Assembly: GCF_009193155.1 (NCBI RefSeq)
Contig: NZ_VUKD01000001.1
Span: forward strand, 992,001-1,056,000
From: Georgenia subflava
GTDB taxonomy: Bacteria; Actinomycetota; Actinomycetes; Actinomycetales; Actinomycetaceae
Direction of reading: 5' to 3'
Length of the DNA stretch: 64,000 nucleotides
In this document: positions 37,321-45,807 of the stretch, one piece after another
Position numbering within the stretch: the stretch's first letter is position 1
How the letters are laid out: every line of letters starts with the position of its first letter
Translations under genes and position numbers: made by a program
Notes under the pieces: generated by a model
The model's input: only the letters and a program-made list of their open reading frames with translations
The model's database searches: none
What the model was told of the DNA's origin: nothing

Positions 37321-38883
37321 GTGACACCGAGCCCCAGCACGCCCCAGCCGGACGGCCTGACGCTTCGTGGCGAGGAGCCGACCGGCCAGCACTTCCCGCA
37401 CGAGGCCGACGAGGACTTCTCGGTCCGGGCCGCGCTGCGCTCCCCGCGCCGCCTGCGCACCGAGCTGGTCGCCGGCCTGGTCGTCGCGCTGGCGCTGATC
37501 CCCGAGGCGATCTCGTTCTCGGTGATCGCCGGCGTCGACCCGCGCGTCGGGCTCTTCGCCTCCTTCACGATGGCCGTCTCGATCGCGTTCCTGGGCGGGC
37601 GTCCCGCGATGATCTCCGCCGCGACCGGGGCGATCGCGCTGGTCGTCGCGCCCGTCGTGCGTGAGCACGGGCTCGACTACCTCATCGCCACGGTCATCCT
37701 GGGCGGGACGATCCAGGTGGTCCTGGGGCTCCTCGGCGTCGCGAAGCTCATGCGGTTCATCCCGCGCAGCGTGATGATCGGCTTCGTCAACGCCCTCGCC
37801 ATCCTCATCTTCCTGGCGCAGATCCCGCACCTGGTGGACGTGCCGTGGATGGTCTACCCGATGGTCGCCGTCGGCCTCGCGATCCTTGTCCTCTGGCCGC
37901 GGCTGACGGCCGTCGTGCCCGCGCCGCTCGTCGCGATCGTCGCCCTGACGCTCGTCACGGTGCTCGCGGCGATCGCGGTCCCGACCGTCAGCGACGAGGG
38001 CGAGCTGCCCGACTCCCTGCCCTCCCTCCTGCTCCCCGACGTCCCGCTGACGCTGGAGACCCTGCAGATCATCGCGCCGTACGCCGTCGGCATGGCGCTG
38101 GTGGGGCTCATGGAGTCGCTGATGACGGCGAAGCTCGTCGACGACATCACGGGCACCCACTCGGTCAAGACGCGCGAGGCGTGGGGCCAGGGCGCGGCCA
38201 ACATCATCACCGGCTTCTTCGGCGGCATGGGCGGCTGCGCCATGATCGGCCAGACGATGATCAACGTGAAGTCCTCGGGCGCCCGCACCCGGATCTCCAC
38301 GTTCTGCGCCGGGTTGTTCCTGCTGATCCTCGTGGTGGTGCTGGGCGACGTCGTCGGCCAGATCCCCATGGCCGCCCTGGTGGCCGTGATGGTCATGGTC
38401 TCCGTCGGGACCTTCGACTGGCACTCCGTGCGGCCCTCGACGCTGCGGCGCATGCCTCGCTCGGAGACCCTCGTGATGGTGGTGACCGTCGCCGTCACCG
38501 TGGTCACCAACAACCTCGCGATCGGCGTCGTCTCGGGCGTGCTGACGGCGATGGTGCTCTTCGCCCGCCGCGTCGCCCACCTGACGCGGGTCACCGAGCT
38601 CGAGCAGCCGGACGCGTCGGTGCGGGTCTACCTCGTGACCGGTGCGCTGTTCTGGGCCTCCAGCAACGACCTCGTCTACCAGTTCGACTACGCCGACGAC
38701 CCGGACGACGTCGTCATCGACCTCTCGGCCGCCCAGGTCTGGGACGCCTCCACCGTGGCCACCCTCGACGCGATCGTGCGCAAGTACGCCGAACGGGGCA
38801 AGCGGGCGCACATCGTGGGGCTGGACACGCACTCCGCCGCCCGCCACAGCGCCCTGACCGGCCGGCTCGGGGACGGTCACTGA
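37321..38883 (+). CDS. SulP-family anion transporter with STAS domain
   Basis: A 520-residue transporter. About eleven hydrophobic helices span residues 55-420, including ALALIPEAISFSVIAGVDPRVGLFASF, typical of SulP, and a GTHSVKTREAWGQGAANIITGFFGGMGGCAMIGQT loop (split over the core). A C-terminal STAS domain (430-520) has ALFWASSNDLVYQF and VIDLSAAQVWDASTVATL. It may move sulfate, bicarbonate or another anion. GTG 37321 follows the previous gene by about 110 bases. Confidence 0.92.
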   Translation: MTPSPSTPQPDGLTLRGEEPTGQHFPHEADEDFSVRAALRSPRRLRTELVAGLVVALALIPEAISFSVIAGVDPRVGLFASFTMAVSIAFLGGRPAMISAATGAIALVVAPVVREHGLDYLIATVILGGTIQVVLGLLGVAKLMRFIPRSVMIGFVNALAILIFLAQIPHLVDVPWMVYPMVAVGLAILVLWPRLTAVVPAPLVAIVALTLVTVLAAIAVPTVSDEGELPDSLPSLLLPDVPLTLETLQIIAPYAVGMALVGLMESLMTAKLVDDITGTHSVKTREAWGQGAANIITGFFGGMGGCAMIGQTMINVKSSGARTRISTFCAGLFLLILVVVLGDVVGQIPMAALVAVMVMVSVGTFDWHSVRPSTLRRMPRSETLVMVVTVAVTVVTNNLAIGVVSGVLTAMVLFARRVAHLTRVTELEQPDASVRVYLVTGALFWASSNDLVYQFDYADDPDDVVIDLSAAQVWDASTVATLDAIVRKYAERGKRAHIVGLDTHSAARHSALTGRLGDGH

Positions 38884-39015
38884 CCCCCACGGTGGCGCGT
38901 CGTCGCTGGTCACCGGGCACCTGGCGCGGCGGCACGGGCACGGTCTCGGGTGGCCGGACGCCTGCACCTCCGCTTCTATTGGAGAAACGCAGGGCCGACC
39001 GAGGAGGAACGTCCG

Positions 39016-39504
39016 ATGGATACGTGGATCTGGATCGTGCTGGCCGTCGTCGTGCTGGCGATCATCGTCATCGCCGTCCTGGCGACGAGCAGGAAGAAGA
39101 AGGAGCGCGAGGAGCGGGTGCGGCGCGAGAACCGTGCGCACGCCGCGGACCTGCGGGCCCGCAGCGAGGAAGAGGACATCGCGGCCCGCGAGCGCCGGGC
39201 CGACGCCACCGCCGCGCGGGCGGAGGCCGAGCAGGCGCGCGCCGAGGCGGAGAAGGCCCGGGTGCAGGCCGACCGCCTCGAGCACGACTCCGTCAAGCAG
39301 TCCGAGGACGCCGAACGCGTCCGGCACGAGGCGGACACCCACCGGCAGGACGCCGCGGCGCTCGACCCCGACGGCGACGACTTCAGCAGCGACGACGTCC
39401 AGCGTGGCCGCCACGAGGACACCTCGCCCGGGCCGGACGACGACTCTCGGCGCGGTCTCGCCTCCGACGACGACGTCCGGCCGGAGGACCGCCCGCGCAC
39501 CTGA
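39016..39504 (+). CDS. Single-pass membrane protein with charged coiled coil
   Basis: A 162-residue protein. One N-terminal hydrophobic segment (IWIVLAVVVLAIIVIAVLA) is followed by KKKEREERVRRE and a long Ala/Glu/Arg/Gln heptad-like stretch (residues 35-110), then an Asp-rich acidic tail. It would anchor to the membrane with a cytosolic coiled coil. GAGGAGGAAC precedes ATG 39016. No family recognised; such small anchored coiled coils are common in actinobacteria. Confidence 0.7.
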   Translation: MDTWIWIVLAVVVLAIIVIAVLATSRKKKEREERVRRENRAHAADLRARSEEEDIAARERRADATAARAEAEQARAEAEKARVQADRLEHDSVKQSEDAERVRHEADTHRQDAAALDPDGDDFSSDDVQRGRHEDTSPGPDDDSRRGLASDDDVRPEDRPRT

Positions 39505-39513
39505 CCCGGCCTG

Positions 39514-40611
39514 TCACCGGCCGGGCGGCGGGATCGACGACGCCCGGTCGGTGAGGACCGTCCGCCAGAGGTGGACGACCATCGCCACGAAGACCAGCGT
39601 CCACACCAGGAAGGCGAACCACAGCTCGACGGCGCCGATCACGCCGACCACCGGGAGCTGGTCCGCCTGGCCGAGGTAGATCCCGGCGACGGCGTACATC
39701 CCGAGCGGGAAGACGATGCTCCACAGGGTGGCGTCGTAGGTCAGCGGGACCCGGTGGCGCCAGTGCCGCCACCACCCGGCGGCGATCAGCGGCGGGATCA
39801 GCCAGGTGGCGAACGCCCAGAAGACCACCGACAGGCCGGCGACGAGCCCGCGGGTGGCGTTGACCATCGGGGCGTCGGCCATCTCCACGATGCGCGCGCC
39901 GGCGAGGACGGTGATGGCGCACGCCCCCATCGCCACCCAGTAGGGCGGATTGAGGTCGATCGCGCGCAGCTCGTACAGCAGCATGCGCATCGCGACGATC
40001 ACGCCGGCAGAGGCGTAGAGGAAGATCCCGACCGACCAGGAGACGACGGCGAGCAGGGCCAGCCAGCCGCTCAGCTCCTGGTCCGAGCCGGGCTGCAGCG
40101 ACGCCGAGGCCACCGCGACGGACTGGCTGGCCACCACCCAGATGAACCACGTCCCGTTCGCCGTCGCCACGACGGGCCGGTTGGTCCGCCCCAGCACGGC
40201 GGTCCAGGGCACCACGTAGCCCAGGACGATCCACGACCCGAACGAGAGCACCAGGAGCGCCGCCGTCCAGAACACGTGGCCGTCCATGGACAGCCGCACG
40301 CCCAGGACGTTGGTGCCGGCGACGAACGTGAAGTAGCCGAAGGCGCGGCGGGCGTCGGTGAACTCGTCGAGGATGTCCGAGCGGTAGCGCAGCAGCCGCC
40401 AGACGGTGAGCACCAGGAGCAGCGCGTAGGCGATGCCGCAGACCCAGGCGAGGAGCTGGGAGAGGAGCTCGAAGCCCTCGAGCCGCATCCCGACCGAGAT
40501 GATGCCGCTGCCCATGACGAGGGCGAAGTAGCCCGGGGCGAGGGTGCGCACCGCACGGCGGACCCGGTGCATCGGGCCCGTCCCCGCCGCGTCCTCGGTG
40601 ATCGCCGCCAT
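39514..40611 (-). CDS. TDT-family (tellurite-resistance/dicarboxylate-type) transporter
   Basis: A 365-residue membrane protein with about ten hydrophobic helices. It has APGYFALVMGSGIISVGMRL near the start, TFVAGTNVLGVRL, and GVYLGQADQL-type end helices; these resemble the TehA/SLAC1 (TDT) family. It may export or take up small anions. ATG 40611 begins just before a 40-residue cytosolic lead; an upstream start to 40668 adds Arg-rich residues only. Confidence 0.85.
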   Translation of the reverse strand: MAAITEDAAGTGPMHRVRRAVRTLAPGYFALVMGSGIISVGMRLEGFELLSQLLAWVCGIAYALLLVLTVWRLLRYRSDILDEFTDARRAFGYFTFVAGTNVLGVRLSMDGHVFWTAALLVLSFGSWIVLGYVVPWTAVLGRTNRPVVATANGTWFIWVVASQSVAVASASLQPGSDQELSGWLALLAVVSWSVGIFLYASAGVIVAMRMLLYELRAIDLNPPYWVAMGACAITVLAGARIVEMADAPMVNATRGLVAGLSVVFWAFATWLIPPLIAAGWWRHWRHRVPLTYDATLWSIVFPLGMYAVAGIYLGQADQLPVVGVIGAVELWFAFLVWTLVFVAMVVHLWRTVLTDRASSIPPPGR

Positions 40612-40881
40612 CTCGGCGAGGTTAGCGCGCCGCGCGTTCCGTGCGCCCCGGGCGCACGGGTCCTCCACCTCGCCTCGCCGCCCGACGTGAGCTCCCGGAC
40701 GCCCTCGGGCGCACGGGGCTCTCGGCTGCGCCCGCCCGGTGGTGCGCCCGGCTGCACGCGGTGTGTGATCAGGTACCGGCGTGGCGTCCTACCGATGTCG
40801 GTAGCGGGTGCGATCGTGATCGGGACGGAGAAGGCCGGCGAGCAGCTGCTGCTCCGCCCGCCCCCGAGAGGAGAAGCCGCC

Positions 40882-41070
40882 ATGGCCGTAGCCACAGCTC
40901 ACGAGGTCGACCTCGACGCACCGCAGCTCCGGGGGCCGGACCTCGTCGTCGCCACCGACGACGTCGACCCGGACGGCCTCCTCGTCTTCTGCGAGTTCTC
41001 CAGCGGCTCCGCGCGCACGCAGGGTGGCTTCTGCCTCCACTGCGGCGCGTGCGACCACGAGTACGTCTGA
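40882..41070 (+). CDS. 62-residue Cys-rich small protein
   Basis: A small acidic protein. Its N-terminal half is Asp-rich (HEVDLDAPQLRGPDLVVATDDVD) and its C-terminal half has four Cys and His (CEFSS, CLHCGACDHEY) that could bind a metal. AGAGGAGAAG precedes ATG 40882. No modification enzymes lie nearby. A ribosomally made peptide precursor or a zinc-ribbon-type protein are both possible; I do not recognise it. Confidence 0.6.
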   Translation: MAVATAHEVDLDAPQLRGPDLVVATDDVDPDGLLVFCEFSSGSARTQGGFCLHCGACDHEYV

Positions 41071-41380
41071 ACCGGGTCGGCCCGAGCCCCTGGGGTCCAC
41101 GCACCCGTCGGCGGCCACCCGGCGCTGCCCTGAGCGGCGCAGCACGCACGGCAGCCTGACGTCCGAGGCCACCTCACCCCAAGGCGGAAGGCCCGTGCCC
41201 CTCGGGCGGAAAGCCCGTGCTTCTCGCCCGGAGGCCCTTCGTGGGGCCCGCCGGGAGGCCACGTCGGATCGCGCGTTCTTGCGCGGGGACGCCGCGCGGA
41301 GCGTTCACGGCGCGAAGCTCGCCGGGGAGCCGGTACAGCCGTAACGTCAGGCCGTCCTGCCTCGAACCGAGAGACGGCCT
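41071..41380. other. Intergenic region with tandem GGCGGAARGCCCGTGC units
   Basis: Two 22-base units (41183-41204 and 41205-41226) differ at four positions, and a third decayed copy may follow. No ORF with a ribosome site is seen here other than the small gene upstream and the one at 41381. Confidence 0.6.
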
Positions 41381-41644
41381 GTGCACACTCAGAACGCGTC
41401 CACCACCTCGCGAGAGCGTCACGCCCTCGACGAGCTCGCGGACGCCGTCGAGCGCTTCCGCGCCTCGCTGCCGCAGAGCGAGGAGGCCGTCCGGGCTCGC
41501 GACCACGCCATCCTGCTGGCCCTCGAGCGAGGCGCGGCCCCGGCGGCCGTGCGCGCGCTGGCCGCGATGAGCGACGTCGCCCTCGAGCTGGCGGTGGCGC
41601 GGGCGACGTACTTCCGCATCGCGCCCCTGCCGTTCGGGCGCTGA
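41381..41644 (+). CDS. Small helical protein of unknown function
   Basis: An 87-residue protein with alternating charged helices: HALDELADAVERFRASLPQSEEAVRARDHAILLALERG, then AVRALAAMSDVALELAVARATYF. The pattern would suit a small DNA- or protein-binding helix bundle. GTG 41381 was chosen as the first start after the repeat. No family recognised. Its GC and codon use match the neighbours. Confidence 0.55.
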   Translation: MHTQNASTTSRERHALDELADAVERFRASLPQSEEAVRARDHAILLALERGAAPAAVRALAAMSDVALELAVARATYFRIAPLPFGR

Positions 41645-41733
41645 CCTCGCCGCCGGCCGCCCGTCAGGTGCCGCCGGCCGGGTGATCGCGTGGGCGGGCC
41701 GGCCCCGGCATTTGTACCGGCCCGCGCACCCCG

Positions 41734-43203
41734 TCAGTTCTGGGTCGCCTCCGCCGTGGCGGGAGGCTGGTCGACGAGGTCGTTCGACTCTCCGACGACG
41801 GCGGGGCTCGGCCCGTCGACGGCGAGACCGGCGAACATCTTGGTCAGGTCCAGCCCGGTCAGCGCGGAGACGACCTCCCGGCCCTCGCCGAGGACCTGGC
41901 CGGCGATCTTCGAGACCGCACCGGCGCCGTCGGTGGAGACGACCGTGATGTTGTCGATCTGTCCGACCGGCTCGGCGGCCGCCCGCACGATCTCCGGCAG
42001 GACGCCGACGAGCTGCTGCATGATGACGACGTCACCCTGCTCGGCGAGGGCGTTGGCCTGCGCCTCGGTGGCGGCGGCCTTCGCCAGCCCCTCGGCCTTG
42101 GCGGCCTCGGCACGGGCGTTGCCCAGCGCGGTGATGGCGTCGGCCTCGTTGCGCTGTGCGGCGAGCTCGGCGTCGGCCAGGGTGCGGCGCTCGAAGGCCT
42201 GCGCCTCGGTCTCGGCGTTGCGGGCGTCGCGCTCACCCTCGGCCTGCTTGGCCGCGGCGTACGCGGCGGCGTCGGCGGGCTTGCGGACGTCGATGTCGAG
42301 CTGCTGCTCGGCGACCTTGGACTTCTCCTGCAGGGCCTCGCGCTCCTGGGCGGCGACGACGCGGTCCTGCTCGGCCCGGGCCAGCTGGCCGGCGGCCTGC
42401 GCCTCGGCCTCCGCGCGGTCGGTCTGAGCCTTGATGGCGGCCTGCTTCAGCGCGAGGTCGCGCTGGCGCTCGGCGATCCGCTCCTGCGTCTCGATCTGGG
42501 CCGCCTCCGAGGCCAGTCGCGCCTCTGCCTCACGCACCTCGGCGACCTGGCGGGCCTGGGCGGCCTGCGCGCGACCGAGGTTGGACAGGTAGTCCGAGCC
42601 CGGGGTGGTGATGTCGGAGAGGTTGACCAGGTCGATGTGGAAGCCCTGCTGGTGCAGGTCGGGGCGGATGGACTCCAGCACCTGCTTCTGCAGCGCCTCC
42701 CGGTCCGAGATGAGCTGCTCGACGGTCATGGACCCCAGCACGGGCCGGAGCGCGCCCTCGAGGGCCTGCTGGAGCGGCTGCTCGAGCTTGGCCTGCTGGC
42801 TGGTGAACCGCTGGGCCGCGCGGCGCACGCCGTCGGCGTCGCCGCGGACCTTGAAGAGGACCGAGGCACGCACGCCGACGCCGATGAAGTTCTTGTCCAC
42901 ACCCTCGACGGTCAGCGAGAGCTGGCGCTGCTCGAGCGAGATCTTCGTGACGGACTCGAAGAACGGCTTGACGAAGGTCCGCCCACCGATCACGACGCGC
43001 GGGCCCCGGCCGTCGACCACGCCGTCGGTCGGCAGTGCGTCCAGGCTGCCGGTGGGCCCGCCCTTGACGTCGTTGCGGCCCACGATGACCAGGGCCTCGT
43101 TCAGGTCGACGGTCCTGATGGACTTCCGGACCAGGATGAAGACGACGATCACGGCCACGAGGGCGACGGCGATCACCGGGATGCTGCCGAGGATGAGCTC
43201 CAA
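41734..43203 (-). CDS. Flotillin/SPFH-domain protein
   Basis: A 489-residue protein: an N-terminal membrane segment (residues 5-28), an SPFH/band-7 domain (30-200; IGGRTFVKPFFESVTKISLEQRQLSL), then a long Ala/Glu/Gln coiled coil, and a C-terminal Gly/Val-rich end. This is the flotillin layout. Flotillins organise membrane microdomains and affect fluidity and cell-wall synthesis. A TTG start (43203) follows AAAGGA; it is preferred over later starts because the membrane segment would otherwise be lost. Confidence 0.92.
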   Translation of the reverse strand: MELILGSIPVIAVALVAVIVVFILVRKSIRTVDLNEALVIVGRNDVKGGPTGSLDALPTDGVVDGRGPRVVIGGRTFVKPFFESVTKISLEQRQLSLTVEGVDKNFIGVGVRASVLFKVRGDADGVRRAAQRFTSQQAKLEQPLQQALEGALRPVLGSMTVEQLISDREALQKQVLESIRPDLHQQGFHIDLVNLSDITTPGSDYLSNLGRAQAAQARQVAEVREAEARLASEAAQIETQERIAERQRDLALKQAAIKAQTDRAEAEAQAAGQLARAEQDRVVAAQEREALQEKSKVAEQQLDIDVRKPADAAAYAAAKQAEGERDARNAETEAQAFERRTLADAELAAQRNEADAITALGNARAEAAKAEGLAKAAATEAQANALAEQGDVVIMQQLVGVLPEIVRAAAEPVGQIDNITVVSTDGAGAVSKIAGQVLGEGREVVSALTGLDLTKMFAGLAVDGPSPAVVGESNDLVDQPPATAEATQN

Positions 43204-43408
43204 GAACCGTTCCTTTGCTCGGGGGCGCCCGAACGGGCGCGCGGACTTACACGACCGATTGTGTCGGATAGACGGCGCCCGGTGGGCGAAGTGGCCGCCC
43301 GGTGGGCGAAGTGGCCGGGCTGTCCTGCGCGCGCCCCCGTCGCGTCGGCGGTGGACGGCGCAGACCTGGCCGTTGACACCTGCCTGCTGCGGCGATCAGG
43401 CTCGACGG

Positions 43409-43735
43409 GTGGCGAACTCTCAGTGGCGCTCTCTCACCGCCGGCCTCCTCGTTGGCAACAGCGCACCGCACCTGGCCAGCGCGGCAGCCGGACGGCGGCA
43501 CCTGACGCCCCTGACCGGGCGGGGATCCGGCCCCGGTGTCAACGCCGTCTGGGGTCTGGCCAATCTCGTCGGCGGACTGACGCTCCTGCGCTCCGCCACC
43601 CACGACCGGGCTCTGACGCGCTGGGACGGCCGACTGCTGTGGTTCGAGGTCGGCGTGGCCGTCTTCGCCGCCTGGATGGCGGCCTCGGAGGCGACCCTGC
43701 ACGTCAACACCCGCGACGTCGGCACCCGCCCCTGA
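43409..43735 (+). CDS. Small membrane protein
   Basis: A 108-residue protein with two likely membrane segments (SLTAGLLVGNSAPHLASAAAG and VNAVWGLANLVGGLTLLRSA) and a third near the end (LLWFEVGVAVFAAWMAA). GTG 43409 was chosen because it begins close to the first helix. No recognised family. It reads opposite to the flotillin gene and before rtcB. Confidence 0.6.
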   Translation: MANSQWRSLTAGLLVGNSAPHLASAAAGRRHLTPLTGRGSGPGVNAVWGLANLVGGLTLLRSATHDRALTRWDGRLLWFEVGVAVFAAWMAASEATLHVNTRDVGTRP

Positions 43736-43822
43736 CCCTGCCGCCTGAGCACCATAGGGGCGCACGTCGCGCCCAGCCTCCCAGCCCGTGCCGCGGCGGC
43801 GCCGAACTGTCAGTCTGGCGCC

Positions 43823-44995
43823 ATGGAGCAGATCGCCGAGTCGCTGTACTCCTGGGCCTCGGTCCTGGACGACCAGACCCTCCAGCAGGCGCGGCGCACG
43901 GCCACCATGCCGTTCATCTCGCCGCACATGGCGCTGATGCCGGACGCGCACCTCGGCAAGGGTGCGACCGTGGGCTCGGTGATCCCGACGGTCGGCGCGG
44001 TCATGCCGGCAGCGGTCGGCGTCGACATCGGCTGCGGCATGGTGGCGGTACGCACCCAGCTCACCGGGGCCCGGTTGCGCAAGGCCGGCCGGTTGGCGAC
44101 CCTGCGTGAGCAGATCGAGCGTGCCGTGCCCCTGAGTCCGGGGAAGTACAACCGCAAGGTCTCGGGCACGGCGCCGGGACGCGTCGCGGAGCTCGAGGAC
44201 CTGGCCGGCAGGCGCGGGGTCGAGCCTGCCCGCTTCGCCGACAGTTGGCGGCTCCAGCTCGGTTCCCTCGGCGGCGGGAACCACTTCATCGAGGTGACGG
44301 CCGACGAGCAGGGCAACGTCTGGGCCTTCCTCCACTCGGGCAGCCGCGGGGTGGGGAACAAGATCGCCCAGCACTTCATCGACCGGGCGCGCCGGCTGGC
44401 GGCCGAGCGCTCGCTCGAGCTGCCCGACCGGGACCTGGCGTACCTCACCGAGGACGACGAGGCCTTCGGCGACTACCTCGACCACCTGCACTGGGCGCAG
44501 GAGTTCGCCCGACTGAACCGCGAGGTGATGATGGACCGCCTCCTCGACCAGCTGGCCCGGTTCACGGGCGAGGACGTCCAGCGGCTCGAGGAGGTCAACT
44601 GCCATCACAACTACACGGCCGTCGAGGAGCACTTCGGCGAGCGAGTGCTGGTCTCGCGCAAGGGTGCGATCGACGCCCACGAGGGCGTACGGGGGCTGAT
44701 CCCCGGCTCGATGGGGACTGCCTCCTACGTCGTGACCGGCAAGGGGAACGCGATGTCGCTGTGCTCCGCCCCGCACGGCGCCGGCCGGGCGTACTCGCGC
44801 TCGAGAGCGCGCAAGACGTTCACGCAGGACGACCTGCGCCGTCGCATGGCCGGTATCGAGTACCGCGACCTGCCCGACTTCGTCGACGAGATCCCCGACG
44901 CCTACAAGGACATCGACGTGGTCATGGCCGACGCCGCGGACCTGGTCTCCGTCGACCACGTCCTGCGACAGATCGTCAACGTCAAGGGGCAGTAG
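43823..44995 (+). CDS. rtcB: RtcB-family RNA-splicing ligase
   Basis: A 390-residue RtcB with HMALMPDAHLGKGATVGSVIPT, AAVGVDIGCGMVAVR (metal Cys), GGGNHFIEV, HSGSRGVGNKIA, EEVNCHHNYT and HEGVRGLIPGSMGTASYVV; these hold the Mn and GMP sites. It joins a 3'-phosphate or 2',3'-cyclic phosphate RNA end to a 5'-OH using GTP. No archease-like gene lies beside it. It may repair broken tRNA or rRNA. Confidence 0.95.
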   Translation: MEQIAESLYSWASVLDDQTLQQARRTATMPFISPHMALMPDAHLGKGATVGSVIPTVGAVMPAAVGVDIGCGMVAVRTQLTGARLRKAGRLATLREQIERAVPLSPGKYNRKVSGTAPGRVAELEDLAGRRGVEPARFADSWRLQLGSLGGGNHFIEVTADEQGNVWAFLHSGSRGVGNKIAQHFIDRARRLAAERSLELPDRDLAYLTEDDEAFGDYLDHLHWAQEFARLNREVMMDRLLDQLARFTGEDVQRLEEVNCHHNYTAVEEHFGERVLVSRKGAIDAHEGVRGLIPGSMGTASYVVTGKGNAMSLCSAPHGAGRAYSRSRARKTFTQDDLRRRMAGIEYRDLPDFVDEIPDAYKDIDVVMADAADLVSVDHVLRQIVNVKGQ

Positions 44996-45110
44996 GCGAA
45001 CCGGCCAACTCGACGCCCGGCGCCCTTCGTCGCCCGGTCCGGCGGCCGACGGACAGGCCGTGGTGCTCACCACGCCCTGGCACCCGTCGTCGCCGGCCAG
45101 GCGACGACGC

Positions 45111-45452
45111 TCAGCCGGCGGCGACCGTGGCCGGTGCGACTCGGCGGCGGGTGACGTGCCCCGTCGGGATCTCCTCCCGGTGCTCCGCCGCGGCGAGCCA
45201 CTCCGCCCAGTCCGTGACGTCCGGATGGCGCTTGAGCAGGGCCCGGCGTTCCCGCTCGGTCAGCCCGCCCCAGACCCCGAACTCGGTCCGGGACTGCAGC
45301 GCCTCGGCGAGGCAGGCCATCCGCACGGGACAGCCGAAGCACAGCTCGCGGGCGGTGCGCTGAGCGGCGCCACGCACGAACAGCGTGTCGGGCGATACCT
45401 GGCTGCAGGCGGCTTCGGCGGCCCAGGTCTGGTAGTTCTCGGCGACGGACAT
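45111..45452 (-). CDS. WhiB-family iron-sulfur transcription factor
   Basis: A 113-residue WhiB protein. The four Fe-S cysteines are C16, C38, C41 and C47 (ELCFGCPVRMACLAEAL), followed by FGVWGGLTERERRALLKRHP, the family turn and DNA-binding segment. WhiB proteins bind sigma factor A and DNA and respond to redox or nitric oxide. Position beside the fha/pstP/pkn block recalls whiB5 of Mycobacterium tuberculosis, but sequence alone does not assign an orthologue. Confidence 0.95.
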   Translation of the reverse strand: MSVAENYQTWAAEAACSQVSPDTLFVRGAAQRTARELCFGCPVRMACLAEALQSRTEFGVWGGLTERERRALLKRHPDVTDWAEWLAAAEHREEIPTGHVTRRRVAPATVAAG

Positions 45453-45807
45453 AGTGAGCTCCCTCGGGGGAGCCGCCTGCCCCGCGCCCCCGCCCGGGTC
45501 CCCGCTCGTTGTGAATCTGGATGCCGGTGAGCCTGTCCACCGTCCCGAGGGGGATGGGCTGCATCACCGGCAGGACAAGAACATCAGCGACGGCGGACGC
45601 CCGTAACGTCTCGACCGGGTGATGGGAGGATGAAATCGGACGGGTGACCCGATCTCACCCTCGACGGAGGCCGTCGTGGCTCTGGCTCAGCGCCCGGAAC
45701 AGGCGGCGCCACGCTCACCGCACACTGCTACGGCTGAGTCGAAACCCGCATTTTGAGGAAATCTGGCCGATACCATCGGCTGCGCCCCCTCCTAAAAGGA
45801 ATCGCCC
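45453..45807. promoter_or_regulatory. Divergent promoter region of whiB and the exonuclease-domain gene
   Basis: Some 355 bases without a gene. A nine-base inverted repeat TGCCGGTGA / TCACCGGCA (45522-45530 and 45564-45572) lies about 70-120 bases before whiB and could be an operator or a hairpin in its leader. A CGGGTGACCCG palindrome occurs near 45640. No clear -35/-10 pair could be fixed. Confidence 0.45.

Noticed and set aside
41183-41226. 22-base repeat pair considered as a regulatory operator
   Set aside because: It has no dyad symmetry and is 155 bases from the next start, so a local duplication is the simpler reading.
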